Shown here in pieces: positions 7,878 through 16,359 of a stretch of DNA of 64,000 bases. Where the stretch lies: assembly GCA_965202745.1 (NCBI GenBank), contig CBDBCB010000013.1:124001-188000 (forward strand). Reading direction: 5' to 3'. Source of the stretch: JACKII01 sp965202745 (GTDB lineage Bacteria; Pseudomonadota; Alphaproteobacteria; Bin95). The position numbers were made by a program, and so were the translations under genes. The notes under the pieces were generated by a model that saw only the letters and a program-made list of their open reading frames with translations, had not been told where the DNA came from and made no database searches. Within the stretch, counting starts at the first letter, position 1; every line of letters begins with the position of its first letter.

Positions 7878-8626
7878 CACCGCACCCCATCCACCCAGTG
7901 TTTCAGCCGCTCGCGGAACACCACGATCCCGGCGATCACGATCACCGCGCTGCCAATGATGATGGCGGTCTGGACGGTTTCCGACTGACCGCCAAACCAG
8001 CCCGCGCCCACCACGCCGGAAGCACCAACCCATTGGGCGATCTGCGCAGTGAGGGTTTTCGACTGGGCGGGGGTTTGACGGGGTGGCGAGCCATCGCGCC
8101 GATCCTCGATCACGGGCGGCGCATCCTCGATCCCGTAACCCTCGGCGAGGAGCGCCTCCTCATATTCGCGGGCGATCTCGGCGATGGCGGCGGCTTTGTC
8201 GGTGCCGTTGATGATGCGCCGCGCGCCCCGGTAATTCGAGCTCTGGAGTGTGATGTAATCGGCCAGCTTCTTGCCCGTAAACCAGCCATCGCGCGCGCCG
8301 ATCACCAGGATTTCAGCCGAGATTTCGGGCTCCATCACCTTATCAGGATCGGTGGTCAGATCGATGCCCAGCTCGGCACCGGCCTTGTGATAGTTGCGCT
8401 CCCAGGTGAGCTGGACAAAGCCCCGCCCATACCAGGGGAAATAGCGCAGGTTGTCCTTGCGCCAGTCCTCGGAGAGCCAAAAGGCCTCGCGCACCGCCTC
8501 CATCGTGCGGGCGGTTTCCCAATATGCCGTGGCCAGCACATAGGCGGCTTGGTTGCGCAACAGGCCATACCGCATGAAAGCCGTTACGATCAGCTTGGTG
8601 TGGCCGAGTTCAAAATCGACTTTCAT
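7877..8626 (-). CDS. endolysin, GH19 chitinase-like, with C-terminal membrane segment
   Basis: This peptidoglycan-degrading enzyme would act at host lysis. The 249-residue protein has the GH19-type core: the helix around ATAYWETARTMEAVREAFW with candidate catalytic glutamates, and the motif YGRGFVQLTWERNY. A Pro/Ser linker (about 180-200) leads to a C-terminal hydrophobic helix (TAIIIGSAVIVIAGIVVF). That helix suggests membrane tethering, an unusual but known addition. The ATG at 8626 is followed in frame by MKVDFELGHTK. It is coupled to the holin. Confidence 0.82.
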   Translation of the reverse strand: MKVDFELGHTKLIVTAFMRYGLLRNQAAYVLATAYWETARTMEAVREAFWLSEDWRKDNLRYFPWYGRGFVQLTWERNYHKAGAELGIDLTTDPDKVMEPEISAEILVIGARDGWFTGKKLADYITLQSSNYRGARRIINGTDKAAAIAEIAREYEEALLAEGYGIEDAPPVIEDRRDGSPPRQTPAQSKTLTAQIAQWVGASGVVGAGWFGGQSETVQTAIIIGSAVIVIAGIVVFRERLKHWVDGVR

Positions 8627-8681
8627 AGGTGCCTCCATTGGAAGGGCTGCGCCGGGATCGGCGCAGCGTTGAGGCTGGCGA

Positions 8682-9251
8682 TCAGGCGGTGAGATTGCTC
8701 AGGATGAAGGCCTGGAGCCGCAGAATGTGAGACGCATGGTCCTTCATCTTGGTGGCTGCATTGCCGGTGAAGGCGTAGCGGCGCAGCCGCCAGGCGAGGA
8801 AATCGGTGGTGAGCTCGGCCTCGGACTGGCGGTCGAGCGCCTTGCCCACGCTGGCCTCGATCTCCTCGGGATCGGTATCGATGCCGAGCTTGCCGAGAAG
8901 GCGCTGCGCGAGGTCCTGACCCTGGGCCACGGCGCAATCGAACGCGGCCACGGCGAGCGGTGCCGGGAGCTGATCGCATTGCATGCCATCCCAGATCGCG
9001 CGCGCCTCGGCGGGCTCGGAGCCGGTGCCGGTGAGGCAAAACTGCGCCGCCTGATCGAAGATCGTGGCCTCGCCCTGGGCTTCGGTTTCCGGCGCGGACT
9101 GCGCAGCGGCATCCGTGGTGGGAGCTTTGACATCCTCAGCCGGTGCCGTGTTTTCCTGCGCCTTGGCCTCCTCGGCTTTGGCAGCGGTTTCGGTGGCCTT
9201 GGCCGAGGTTTTCGCGTCCTCGGTGGCCTTTTGGGTCTTGCTTTGTGCCAT
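8682..9251 (-). CDS. phage protein of unknown function with low-complexity Ala/Glu/Lys N-terminus
   Basis: The 189-residue product has a low-complexity N-terminal 70 residues dominated by Ala, Glu, Lys and Thr, then a globular C-terminal part with PLAVAAFDCAVAQGQDLAQR and RRYAFTGNAATKMKDHA. The C-terminal part faintly recalls the non-catalytic half of GH108-type lysozymes, but I would not name it. It lies between the endolysin and the virion-morphogenesis gene in the leftward operon. Confidence 0.5.
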   Translation of the reverse strand: MAQSKTQKATEDAKTSAKATETAAKAEEAKAQENTAPAEDVKAPTTDAAAQSAPETEAQGEATIFDQAAQFCLTGTGSEPAEARAIWDGMQCDQLPAPLAVAAFDCAVAQGQDLAQRLLGKLGIDTDPEEIEASVGKALDRQSEAELTTDFLAWRLRRYAFTGNAATKMKDHASHILRLQAFILSNLTA

Positions 9252-9298
9252 GATCGATATCCTTTCTTGGCTCATTCAAAAACAAAGTGTTCCGCCTA

Positions 9299-9718
9299 TT
9301 AGCGGCGTACGCTCAGCCCACGGGCGCGCAGCGCCTCGGTGAGCTTATCGGCCACCTCCTGGCCAACCTCAGGTGCGAGAAAATCCAATCCCTCGCGCTC
9401 CAAGTCCTCGACGGCGCGCGCGAGCCAGGGATTGCCCTTGCGTGCCGGTTGATTGACGGATTTCACGGGGTGGCGCGCACCCTTCCATGCCAGCGCCTTC
9501 TTGCGCTTTGGTTTGATCGTGATCGCGGGTCGCCCATCGTGAACGGCGCGCGCATAGGGCGTATTCGCCGAGAGGATCGCATCGGTGGTGCCCGATGGCT
9601 CGACCACATGCGCCTTGCGCAGATCGCCCTTGTCGAAAGGCACATTGCCCTGTCGCGTGGCAATCTCGCGCAGCTTCTCGGCGATCTGGAGCGTCCAGCG
9701 TTGCAGGGGCAGGCTCAT
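9299..9718 (-). CDS. phage virion morphogenesis / HK97 gp10-like protein
   Basis: The 139-residue protein reads MSLPLQRWTLQIAEKLREIA, with PYARAVHDGRP in the middle, a pattern found in HK97 gp10-like tail-completion and Mu gpG-type proteins. Such proteins help complete the neck or tail. Its start overlaps the terminase stop by four bases. The family assignment is tentative because only the PYA..H.GRP-type motif is clear. Confidence 0.55.
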   Translation of the reverse strand: MSLPLQRWTLQIAEKLREIATRQGNVPFDKGDLRKAHVVEPSGTTDAILSANTPYARAVHDGRPAITIKPKRKKALAWKGARHPVKSVNQPARKGNPWLARAVEDLEREGLDFLAPEVGQEVADKLTEALRARGLSVRR

Positions 9719-11439
9719 CGCAGCACCTCCACCCCGAGGCCGCTTGCGCCGCCGCCCGGTTTCGCCCGGCCATCGGCGGCAAGCGCCACGGCCCAGAAGA
9801 GGTCACCATGCCCATCATCGCTGCGCTCGGCGTCATACTTGATCGAGGTGCCGCTGGTAAACTTCTGGATGGAGTGAAGCTGCGCCAGAACATCGGGATC
9901 ATTGGGCAGTAGGAGGCGGCGCTCCTCGGCCAGCTTGAGCATGTTGAGCGCCAGCTTGGCCTTACGCTGCGCGGAGAACCAAACCCTCTCGAAACGCTCG
10001 GGCGCGGCCTTGTGGAGCTCCTCGGCGAGTTGCATGCCGAGGCCAGTCTTATCCACCTTCCAGCTTTCGATATCGAAGCGGCCATCGACCTCATGGATGC
10101 GCGCTTTCTGGGCATCGAAAGGGAGGCCCTTGTGCATCTCATGGTGGATCAGCGCATGGCGATCCTTCCACTTGGCGCGCTCATGCTCCTGACCAACCAG
10201 GGCAATCGCGGTGCGGTCATTGATCCGGCCCACGTCAACACCACCACGCAAGCGGCCAAAGTTGGCGGGGATGATCGCCTCGGTGGTGAGCGAATGCAGG
10301 AGCTCCCAGGACAGGAGCGCCGAGCCATTCTCAGCCCACTGGCATTCGTAAAACATCGCCCAGCTCTCGCTATCGAAGAGCATGCGCAGCTCATCGAGGC
10401 CACCTGGCAGGGGCATGCCCTGGGCAATGGCATCCTCGATGGTGATGGTCTTGCGCCACCAGTGATCATGCTTGTTCTTGTGGTTGGTGGCGATCTCCCA
10501 GAAGAGCGAGCCGGGCAGGAAGGGCGTGGAAAACACAGTGACACGGCCCCCGATGGCCGTGATCGAGGGGATCACCGCCGCCCAGAGCATGCGCTGATTG
10601 CGCACCCAGGCAAACTCATCGAGCCAGACATCGCCGGGCCAGCCCTGGGCGGTGCGGAAGTTGGTGGAGACCGCGACGATATCGGCCCCCATCACGGTGA
10701 TCTTGTTCGCCTTGTCCTCCTCCAAGAGCACATCGAGGCGGGCCGCATGGTGGCGCACATAGCCGAGGATGATCTGCGCCTGGCGCTCGGAGGCCGAGAC
10801 CACGATTTGCGGGCGTCCCGCCATCGCGCCGAGAAGCACCGCCAGCCCGACGACATAGGAAAACCCGATCTGGCGGGCCTTGAGAATGATGCGGAAACGC
10901 TCCTCACTTTCCAGGAATTCGACCTGGTAGCCATAGAGCCCGTATTCGGGATCGAGCACGCGGGCGAGCGCCTCGGTCGATACGGCATTGGCCACGATGG
11001 GGCGCGGCTTGGGCTTGGGCGCAGCCTTCTTGAGCCGCTCCAGGGCCTTGGTGAGCATTGCCAGGCGTTGCGCCTGGGCGTTGCTGGGGTTCTTGGCCCG
11101 GCTCAGCCGAAAGATTTGCTCTTCCAGGCCGATGGTGGTTTCGCGCCGCTTGCGCAGCTCACTCATCCACTCGCCGCGCTCGATCCAATGGCGCACAGTG
11201 CGCGGGCTGCACCCGATCCGGGCGGCGATTTCGGTGGAGCTGTCGCCTGCCAGGAATTCGAGATAGGCTTGCTCGCGCTGCGCCTCGGTGTATTTGGCAG
11301 GTCGCCCGCGCCCTCTGGATGCCCCTGTACGGCTCTGTGCGGGCCGCTGAGTGTCCCTCTCTCCAGGGTAGCCAGAAGAGCCTTCCGGCTCTCTACGGCC
11401 CTCTTTTGCGCCTTTTTGATCCTTGGGGTGCTTCGCCAT
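9715..11439 (-). CDS. terminase large subunit (P2 gpP-like ATPase/nuclease)
   Basis: This motor packages DNA into proheads. The 574-residue protein has a helix-turn-helix near residues 55-90 (GDSSTEIAARIGCSPRTVRH), as in P2 gpP. An ATPase region follows with ILKARQIGFSY near residue 187 and a Walker B-like DVWLDEFAW near residues 270-277. The C-terminal RNase H-like nuclease begins at GGVDVGRINDRTA. It is transcribed leftward beside the portal, the P2 arrangement (P and Q leftward, O and N rightward). The frame is uninterrupted. Confidence 0.88.
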   Translation of the reverse strand: MAKHPKDQKGAKEGRREPEGSSGYPGERDTQRPAQSRTGASRGRGRPAKYTEAQREQAYLEFLAGDSSTEIAARIGCSPRTVRHWIERGEWMSELRKRRETTIGLEEQIFRLSRAKNPSNAQAQRLAMLTKALERLKKAAPKPKPRPIVANAVSTEALARVLDPEYGLYGYQVEFLESEERFRIILKARQIGFSYVVGLAVLLGAMAGRPQIVVSASERQAQIILGYVRHHAARLDVLLEEDKANKITVMGADIVAVSTNFRTAQGWPGDVWLDEFAWVRNQRMLWAAVIPSITAIGGRVTVFSTPFLPGSLFWEIATNHKNKHDHWWRKTITIEDAIAQGMPLPGGLDELRMLFDSESWAMFYECQWAENGSALLSWELLHSLTTEAIIPANFGRLRGGVDVGRINDRTAIALVGQEHERAKWKDRHALIHHEMHKGLPFDAQKARIHEVDGRFDIESWKVDKTGLGMQLAEELHKAAPERFERVWFSAQRKAKLALNMLKLAEERRLLLPNDPDVLAQLHSIQKFTSGTSIKYDAERSDDGHGDLFWAVALAADGRAKPGGGASGLGVEVLR

Positions 11440-11453
11440 TGCCGCTCAGCCCT

Positions 11454-12143
11454 TCAGGAACGCGCCAGGAGCGCCGCAAGCGCCTGGATCCTGGTGGTGG
11501 GTGCCGAGCGGGCAATCGGCTCTCCTGCGCCCTCTGAGGAGCTCCCAGAGAGGTTGGCGAGGGCGGGCAAGAGCGCGCGGGCCTCTTCTTGGGTGACAAT
11601 GCCCGCCGCGCCGATCCAGGTGGGCATGGAGTAGTGCCGCCCCTCGGGGCAAAGCTCTTTGAGATGCACGATCTCGCGGGCGGTGAAACGGATTTTCTGG
11701 GTGTCACCATCGGTCCTGGGCACCCGCTGGAGAAAGCCCTCGCGCAGGCGGCACATGGTCACCGCTGGCAAGCGGCGCAGCCCGAGGATGCGCTCTCCGT
11801 CGCTGGAGCGGATCACCTGGAGAAAGGCGTTGCCATAGGTTTCGAGGTCAAGCCCGAGCTGGGTGAAGAGCTCGGTCGCGCCGGTATCGCAAAGCTCCTC
11901 GATCTTGGAGGCCTCGCCCAGGAGGCCACCGCCAAAGGCACTCTCGGCCTTCACATGGATGGCCCGGCTATGCTCTGAGCTGGCGCGATAGAGTTTGGCC
12001 AGGGCGCGCGGCTCGATGGGCCAGAGATATTCGCCATCGAGCCCGGTATCAGCGCGCGCGCTGAGAAGCCCGTCGATGTCGGATTTCTGGACTGTGACGG
12101 TGACCGCCTCGGCGGCACTCTGGGGGTGCTCTTTGGTGCTCAT
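11454..12143 (-). pseudogene. portal protein (P2 gpQ-like), probably internally deleted
   Basis: The dodecameric portal is the DNA entry channel. The visible N-terminal part matches the P2 gpQ family: LYRASSEHSRAIHVKAESAF, then YGNAFLQVIRSSDG and FTAREIVHLKELCPEGRHYS, and TWIGAAGIVTQ. The family normally runs to roughly 340 residues or more, but here only 229 codons remain. Sequence jumps straight from the mid-protein motif GAAGIVTQ to a tail (EEARALLPALANLSG) that resembles the family's extreme C-terminus. I infer an in-frame deletion of the central/C-terminal domain. The ATG at 12143 was chosen as MSTKEHPQ. Confidence 0.7.
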
Positions 12144-12300
12144 GCCCCAAGAGATACAGGGCAAAAATCTGGGGCGATATTACCCTAAGCCTTTGAAAGT
12201 TTACTTATAAACCAGAAGGCCGCACCCCATCTTTCACCACCATGATCGATCAGGCAAGAGTGATTTCAACACGTCACTCAACAGCCCTGGAGCCGATCCT
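12144..12300. promoter_or_regulatory. divergent intergenic region between portal and capsid operons
   Basis: This 157-base gap separates the leftward Q/P block from the rightward capsid block, the place where P2 has its divergent late promoters. It is the most AT-rich stretch nearby, with an imperfect -10-like TATAAA around 12206. I see no clean TGT-N12-ACA Ogr site. Promoter function is inferred from position only. Confidence 0.4.
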
Positions 12301-12516
12301 TTGGCCAAGCTCAAAGACCTTTCCGTTAGCTTCCTTTCGCTGGTCAAAACCCCTGCGCCCGAGGCGGAAAGCGGTGAAACCGATATCGAAAAGGCCATCG
12401 CCAAGGGCTTCACCGCCTTGGAAGGCAAGATCGATGACAAGATCACCAAGGCCCTCGCCAAGGGCGTGACCGAAACCGACCCGAACACGGGCACCGCCGA
12501 GGAGAGCTTCGCATGA
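12301..12516 (+). pseudogene. possible capsid scaffold/protease remnant, TTG start
   Basis: A frame from TTG (12301), preceded by GGAG at eight bases, gives MAKLKDLSVSFLSLVKTPAP followed by a short acidic region and a Lys/Ala helix, 71 residues in all. The N-terminal VSFLSLVKTPA segment resembles the start of XkdF-type prohead scaffold/protease proteins. It occupies the slot of the P2 scaffold/protease gene immediately upstream of the capsid gene, whose start it overlaps. It is far too short for a protease, so an internal deletion is likely. The alternative is a genuine small protein. Confidence 0.4.
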
Positions 12517-13448
12517 TCATCACCCTGAAATCCGGCCAGCGCATGCAAGATTTCATTGCGCTCGCCAAGGGGCTCATCGAGCCCGAGGACCTGCGCAACG
12601 GCGGCGGGCTGAAAGCCCAGGAAGCCGCCAAGCTGATCACCATGTTTTTCGCTGATCCCTTCCTCACGAAGGTCACCACGATCCGCATGAGCCGCCTGAC
12701 CCGCGATGTGGACGTGATGGATATCGCGCGCCGTCAGCTTGTGCGCGTGCCGCAAGGCCAGGAGCCCGCCGATGGCGATCTGACCGGCGCGGGCGAGTTC
12801 GGCTGCAAGCTGACCGCGCTCGATGTCCAGCTCTTCGCCTCGCTCACGCTCGATTTCCTGCGCGAGAACAAGGACAATCCCAACCTCCAGAAAGAGGTGG
12901 AGACCGGCTTCAACACCCGCCTGGGCAACGATATCGTCGATCTGGGCTTCAACGGCGTGGCCGAGGATGCGATCGGCGCGGATCGTGCAGCCAAGTTCAT
13001 CCGGCTCAACAAGGGCTGGCTCCAGATCATGCGCGATGCCGCCAATACGCCCAAGGTCGATATCGATCCGGCGCTCAATGGCTGGATCGCCTCGCTCAAG
13101 ACGATCATGGAGGCCGCAGATGATCGCGTGCGGGCAACCTCTTCCTTCATCATGAGCGAAGCGGATGCCGATGCCGATGCCGAGGAAATCAACGCGCCGG
13201 TCACCGGCTCCGAGGTCCAGAGCAACAGCCCGGCCCGCCGTTTCCGGGGCAAGACCATCGAGACGCATCCGATGGTGCCGCAAGGCTCGGTCGCGTTCAC
13301 GCCGATGGTCAACCTGGTCTATGGCCTGAACACCGATATCCGGCGTGATCGTGCGTATCACTCGCGCAAGCGGGCGCTCGAATACACCTTCGATATGGCC
13401 TTCGATTTCGAGGTGGCGGTGAAGCAATTTGCCGTGCTCGGCGAGTAA
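12513..13448 (+). CDS. major capsid protein (P2 gpN family)
   Basis: This is the main shell protein of the head. The 311-residue protein follows the P2 capsid pattern: an N-terminal segment, a region FFADPFLTKVTTIRMSRLTRDVDVMDIARRQ split over residues 46-80, then LDFLRENKDNPN, FNGVAED and a C-terminal IRRDRAYHSRKRALEY domain. The reading frame is intact. It starts at an ATG overlapping the preceding frame. This and the terminase are the clearest evidence that the virion is P2-type even though the left arm is Mu-type. Confidence 0.8.
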   Translation: MIITLKSGQRMQDFIALAKGLIEPEDLRNGGGLKAQEAAKLITMFFADPFLTKVTTIRMSRLTRDVDVMDIARRQLVRVPQGQEPADGDLTGAGEFGCKLTALDVQLFASLTLDFLRENKDNPNLQKEVETGFNTRLGNDIVDLGFNGVAEDAIGADRAAKFIRLNKGWLQIMRDAANTPKVDIDPALNGWIASLKTIMEAADDRVRATSSFIMSEADADADAEEINAPVTGSEVQSNSPARRFRGKTIETHPMVPQGSVAFTPMVNLVYGLNTDIRRDRAYHSRKRALEYTFDMAFDFEVAVKQFAVLGE

Positions 13449-13462
13449 GCGAGGGCACGGGC

Positions 13463-13873
13463 GTGAGCATCACACCGGATGAGATCAGGGCCTATGCCAA
13501 CCTCCCCCAGGAGGTGCCGGAAACCCTGTTTTCCAAGCACATTGAGATTGCCCAGCGCGACCTCGCCCGTGCAACCGGCATCGATGCCGCGCCCGATGGC
13601 CTCGATGAGCAATGGGCCGAGGCGCTCACCGTGTGCGCCTTGGCCAGCGCCTTTCCCTGGCTCAACACCTTCGCGCTCGATGGCGCGGCAAAGGTGGGGC
13701 GGCTTGAGGGATCGGTCGAATACCGCTTCCTCGATGCCGATGAAGTTGAGGAGAAAGTCAAGAATTTGAATGCCCGTTTCGAGGAGCTGGTGAGCGTGCT
13801 CACACCTGCCGATCCGGGTGAAACCCCGCCCGATGAGGCGAGCCTCGGCTCGCTCTCGATGATGTCAGTCTGA
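13463..13873 (+). CDS. head-completion / DUF1320-like connector protein
   Basis: The 136-residue protein from a GTG at 13463 (GAGGGCACGGGC upstream) begins MSITPDEIRAYANLPQEVP and has a helical core (QWAEALTVCALASAFPWLN). It sits directly after the capsid gene, the slot of head-tail connectors. The resemblance to Mu gp36/DUF1320 adaptor proteins is in size, start and position rather than in a diagnostic motif. Confidence 0.55.
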   Translation: MSITPDEIRAYANLPQEVPETLFSKHIEIAQRDLARATGIDAAPDGLDEQWAEALTVCALASAFPWLNTFALDGAAKVGRLEGSVEYRFLDADEVEEKVKNLNARFEELVSVLTPADPGETPPDEASLGSLSMMSV

Positions 13874-13881
13874 GGAACGCC

Positions 13882-14388
13882 ATGCGCCTGCGCACCCGCT
13901 TTGCCGCCGAGATGCAATCCCGCCTCATCGCCTTGCTCCCCGAGGCGGTCGAGACCGTTTGGGATGCCCAGGCGGTTGTGGTCGCGGTCGAGCAAATCAA
14001 GTTCACCTCGGCGGGCGGCATCGAGGGCGATTGGGAACGCAAGGCCACGCTCACGGGCGTGGTGCGCGCCGAGCTGCGCGCCGATGAGATCGATGCGCTG
14101 GAGGTCGAGCCGCTGATCGCCAACCTGGTGGCCGCGCCCGTGCATTTCGGCTTTGACGCCGAGACGCCGCTGGGAAACCTCAGCGAAAAGGCCCGTTTCG
14201 TGCTGGTCGATTGGCGCGATGTGATCCGTGACACCCAGGTTGCGAGCGCGCTGCGCTTCACTGTCGAGGCCACTATTGCCGCCCATGCCGGGCCTGGTGT
14301 GCGCCCCGATCTCCTGATCAGCCAAGCGCCCGAGATCGGGCCGGATCATGCGGGTGCCTACACCTCGGTTACGGGGAATGCGGCATGA
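13882..14388 (+). CDS. phage structural protein of unknown family (neck/tail-completion position)
   Basis: The 168-residue protein starts MRLRTRFAAEMQSRLIAL. It contains a beta-rich middle (FGFDAETPLGNLSEKARFVL), suggesting a tail-terminator or neck role. It lies between the connector gene and gpV and overlaps gpV by four bases. No motif fixes the family. Confidence 0.5.
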   Translation: MRLRTRFAAEMQSRLIALLPEAVETVWDAQAVVVAVEQIKFTSAGGIEGDWERKATLTGVVRAELRADEIDALEVEPLIANLVAAPVHFGFDAETPLGNLSEKARFVLVDWRDVIRDTQVASALRFTVEATIAAHAGPGVRPDLLISQAPEIGPDHAGAYTSVTGNAA

Positions 14389-14789
14389 GCGATTTCAACA
14401 CCAATGAAAATGACCGCCGCCTCGGCAACATCGCTCAGATGGGCGTGGTTGAGGAGGTCAACTATGCCAGCCCGCCCAAGGCGCGCGTGCGGATTGGCGA
14501 GCTTCTCACCGGATGGATGCGCATGGGCACCCGCCGCGCGGGCGATGCGCATGAGAGCTGGGGCTATAGCGTTGGCGAGGAGGTGCTGGTGGTTTCGACC
14601 TCTGGCGAGTTCCGCAATGGCGCGATTGTCTGCGCTCTGGCCAACGGAAACAACCCGGCCCAGGCGGCGGATGGTGTTTTCAAGACCGTCTATCCGGGCG
14701 GCGTCGAGATCACGATCAGCGGCGGCAATGTCGAGGTTGTGGCCTCGGGCAACATCACCCTCAAAGGCGCAAGGATTAATCTAAACTGA
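14385..14789 (+). CDS. baseplate assembly protein V (tail spike)
   Basis: gpV forms the central spike at the tip of contractile tails. The 134-residue protein has the OB-fold region (RRLGNIAQMGVVEEVNYASP, then ARVRIGELLTGWM) and a C-terminal beta-helix-like repeat (GGVEITISGGNVEVVASGNI). It overlaps the PAAR gene by one base, and both belong to the same spike. It looks intact. Confidence 0.85.
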   Translation: MSDFNTNENDRRLGNIAQMGVVEEVNYASPPKARVRIGELLTGWMRMGTRRAGDAHESWGYSVGEEVLVVSTSGEFRNGAIVCALANGNNPAQAADGVFKTVYPGGVEITISGGNVEVVASGNITLKGARINLN

Positions 14790-15082
14790 TGCCCCAGGTT
14801 GCCCGCATAACTGACACCTGCACCGGCCACGGTTGCTGGCCTTCGCGCCCCTCAGCGCAGGGGAGCGGCGATGTGTATGTCGAAGGTCTGGCCGCGCATC
14901 GGCAAGGCGATGCCTGGCAACCGCACACCTGCCCGGCGATCCCCGAAACCCATGCGGGTGCATTGGCCAGCGGTTCGGGCACTGTCTACGTCAACGGCAA
15001 GCAACTGGGGCGCATCGGCGATCCGGTTGATTGTGGCTCCTCGGTGGCATCCGGGGCCTCAACGGTTTTTGCGGGGGGCTGA
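14789..15082 (+). CDS. PAAR-domain spike tip protein
   Basis: PAAR proteins sharpen the tip of the gpV spike. The 97-residue protein carries the PAAR features: ARITDTCTGHGC at the start, GSGTVYVNGKQLGRIGDPVD near the end, and conserved Cys and His residues that could bind the tip metal. Its start shares a base with the gpV stop. Confidence 0.85.
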   Translation: MPQVARITDTCTGHGCWPSRPSAQGSGDVYVEGLAAHRQGDAWQPHTCPAIPETHAGALASGSGTVYVNGKQLGRIGDPVDCGSSVASGASTVFAGG

Positions 15083-15085
15083 GGA

Positions 15086-15439
15086 ATGAGTTTCACCGGC
15101 CTCAACATGCAGAGCGGGCGCGCCGTGGGCGGGCTCGATCACCTGCGCCAATCGGTGGAGAATATACTGATCACGCCCATCGGATCGCGCGTCATGCGCC
15201 GCGAGTATGGCTCGGGCCTGGCCGATCTGATCGATCAGAACCTCACGCCCCTTACGCTGGCCCAGATTTACGCGGCCTCGGTCGATGCCCTGCGCAAGTG
15301 GGAGCCTCGCCTGCGCGTCACCCGCGTCCAGGCTGAGGCCCTGCCCGAGGAGATGGAGGATGGTCACCTCTCGATCACGGTCGATGGCATCTACCTGCCC
15401 GAGGGCCGCGAGATCACGCTTGATGGGGTGGTGCTATGA
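15086..15439 (+). CDS. baseplate wedge protein W (gp25-like)
   Basis: This gp25/gpW family protein of the baseplate wedge nucleates the sheath. The 117-residue protein has the family landmarks DHLRQSVENILITPIGSRVM and RREYGSGLADLID, followed by the C-terminal beta strands. It overlaps gpJ by four bases in the standard V-W-J-I order. Confidence 0.88.
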   Translation: MSFTGLNMQSGRAVGGLDHLRQSVENILITPIGSRVMRREYGSGLADLIDQNLTPLTLAQIYAASVDALRKWEPRLRVTRVQAEALPEEMEDGHLSITVDGIYLPEGREITLDGVVL

Positions 15440-16359
15440 GCTTCACCGCGATCAATCTCACCCGGCTCCCCGCGCCCCAGATCATCGAGCAACCCGATTT
15501 CGAGACGATCTTTGCCGCCCGCAAGGCCCGGCTGATCGAGCTGGCGCAGGCGTTTGGCGATGCCGCCTATGTGGCCGCGCTCACCGCTGCCCTTGAGCTG
15601 GAGAGCGAGCCTTTGGTGCATCTCCTCCAGGAGGATAGCTATCGTGAGCTCCTCTTGCGCGCCGCTGTCCAGGATGCGGGAAAGGGCAACCTTTTGGCAT
15701 TCGCTGAGGGTGCCATGCTCGACCATCTCGCCGCGTTCTATGGCGTTGCACGCCAGGTTATCCAGGAGGCCGATGCCAGCGTGAGCCCGCCCACCCATGA
15801 GGTACTGGATGATGATGAACGCCTGCGCGCCCGTGTCCAGCTTGCCCCCGAGGGCTTCACCACCGCAGGCTCCATCGGCTCCTATACCTTCTGGGCGCTT
15901 TCCGCGTCTCCCCTGGTCAAGGATGTGGCGATCCTGGAAACCGCCACCCCCGGCGAGGTCCGCATTGTCGTGCTTTCGACCGAGAATGATGGCACCCCCG
16001 ATGCCGCGCTCCTGGTGGCGGTGGATGAGGCCACCCAGCCGCGCCGCCCGCTGACCGATCATGTGATGGTGGAGGCGGCAACCGTCCAGGCCTTCACCGT
16101 CGAGGCCGAGCTAACTCTTTACGATGGCCCCGATGCCGAGGTGGTGCGCCAGGCGGCCCTTGCCTCTGCCCAGGCCTTTGTGGATGAGCACCACCGCCTC
16201 GGCCACGATATCACGATGGCCGGGCTGCATGCCGCACTTTACCGCCCTGGCGTCCAGGATGTGACCATCGCCGCGCCCGCCGCGTCCCTGGTGATCCCGT
16301 CCGATACCGCCGCACATTGCATCGCGATCACCGTAACCGTTGGGGGACGCGATGTCTGA
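15436..16359 (+). CDS. baseplate protein J
   Basis: This baseplate J-like wedge component of contractile tails is 307 residues long, a normal size. Landmarks are the N-terminal region LPAPQIIEQPDFETIFAARK, ELLLRAAVQDAG in the middle, and a C-terminal VTIAAPAASLVIPSDTAAHC. The start overlaps W and the end overlaps I by eight bases, so the three are coupled. Confidence 0.88.
   Translation: MSFTAINLTRLPAPQIIEQPDFETIFAARKARLIELAQAFGDAAYVAALTAALELESEPLVHLLQEDSYRELLLRAAVQDAGKGNLLAFAEGAMLDHLAAFYGVARQVIQEADASVSPPTHEVLDDDERLRARVQLAPEGFTTAGSIGSYTFWALSASPLVKDVAILETATPGEVRIVVLSTENDGTPDAALLVAVDEATQPRRPLTDHVMVEAATVQAFTVEAELTLYDGPDAEVVRQAALASAQAFVDEHHRLGHDITMAGLHAALYRPGVQDVTIAAPAASLVIPSDTAAHCIAITVTVGGRDV

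Noticed and set aside
10012..11634. 540-codon open frame opposite the terminase gene
   Set aside because: The terminase motifs are clear on the minus strand; the plus-strand product has no recognisable features and the composition of antisense high-GC sequence.
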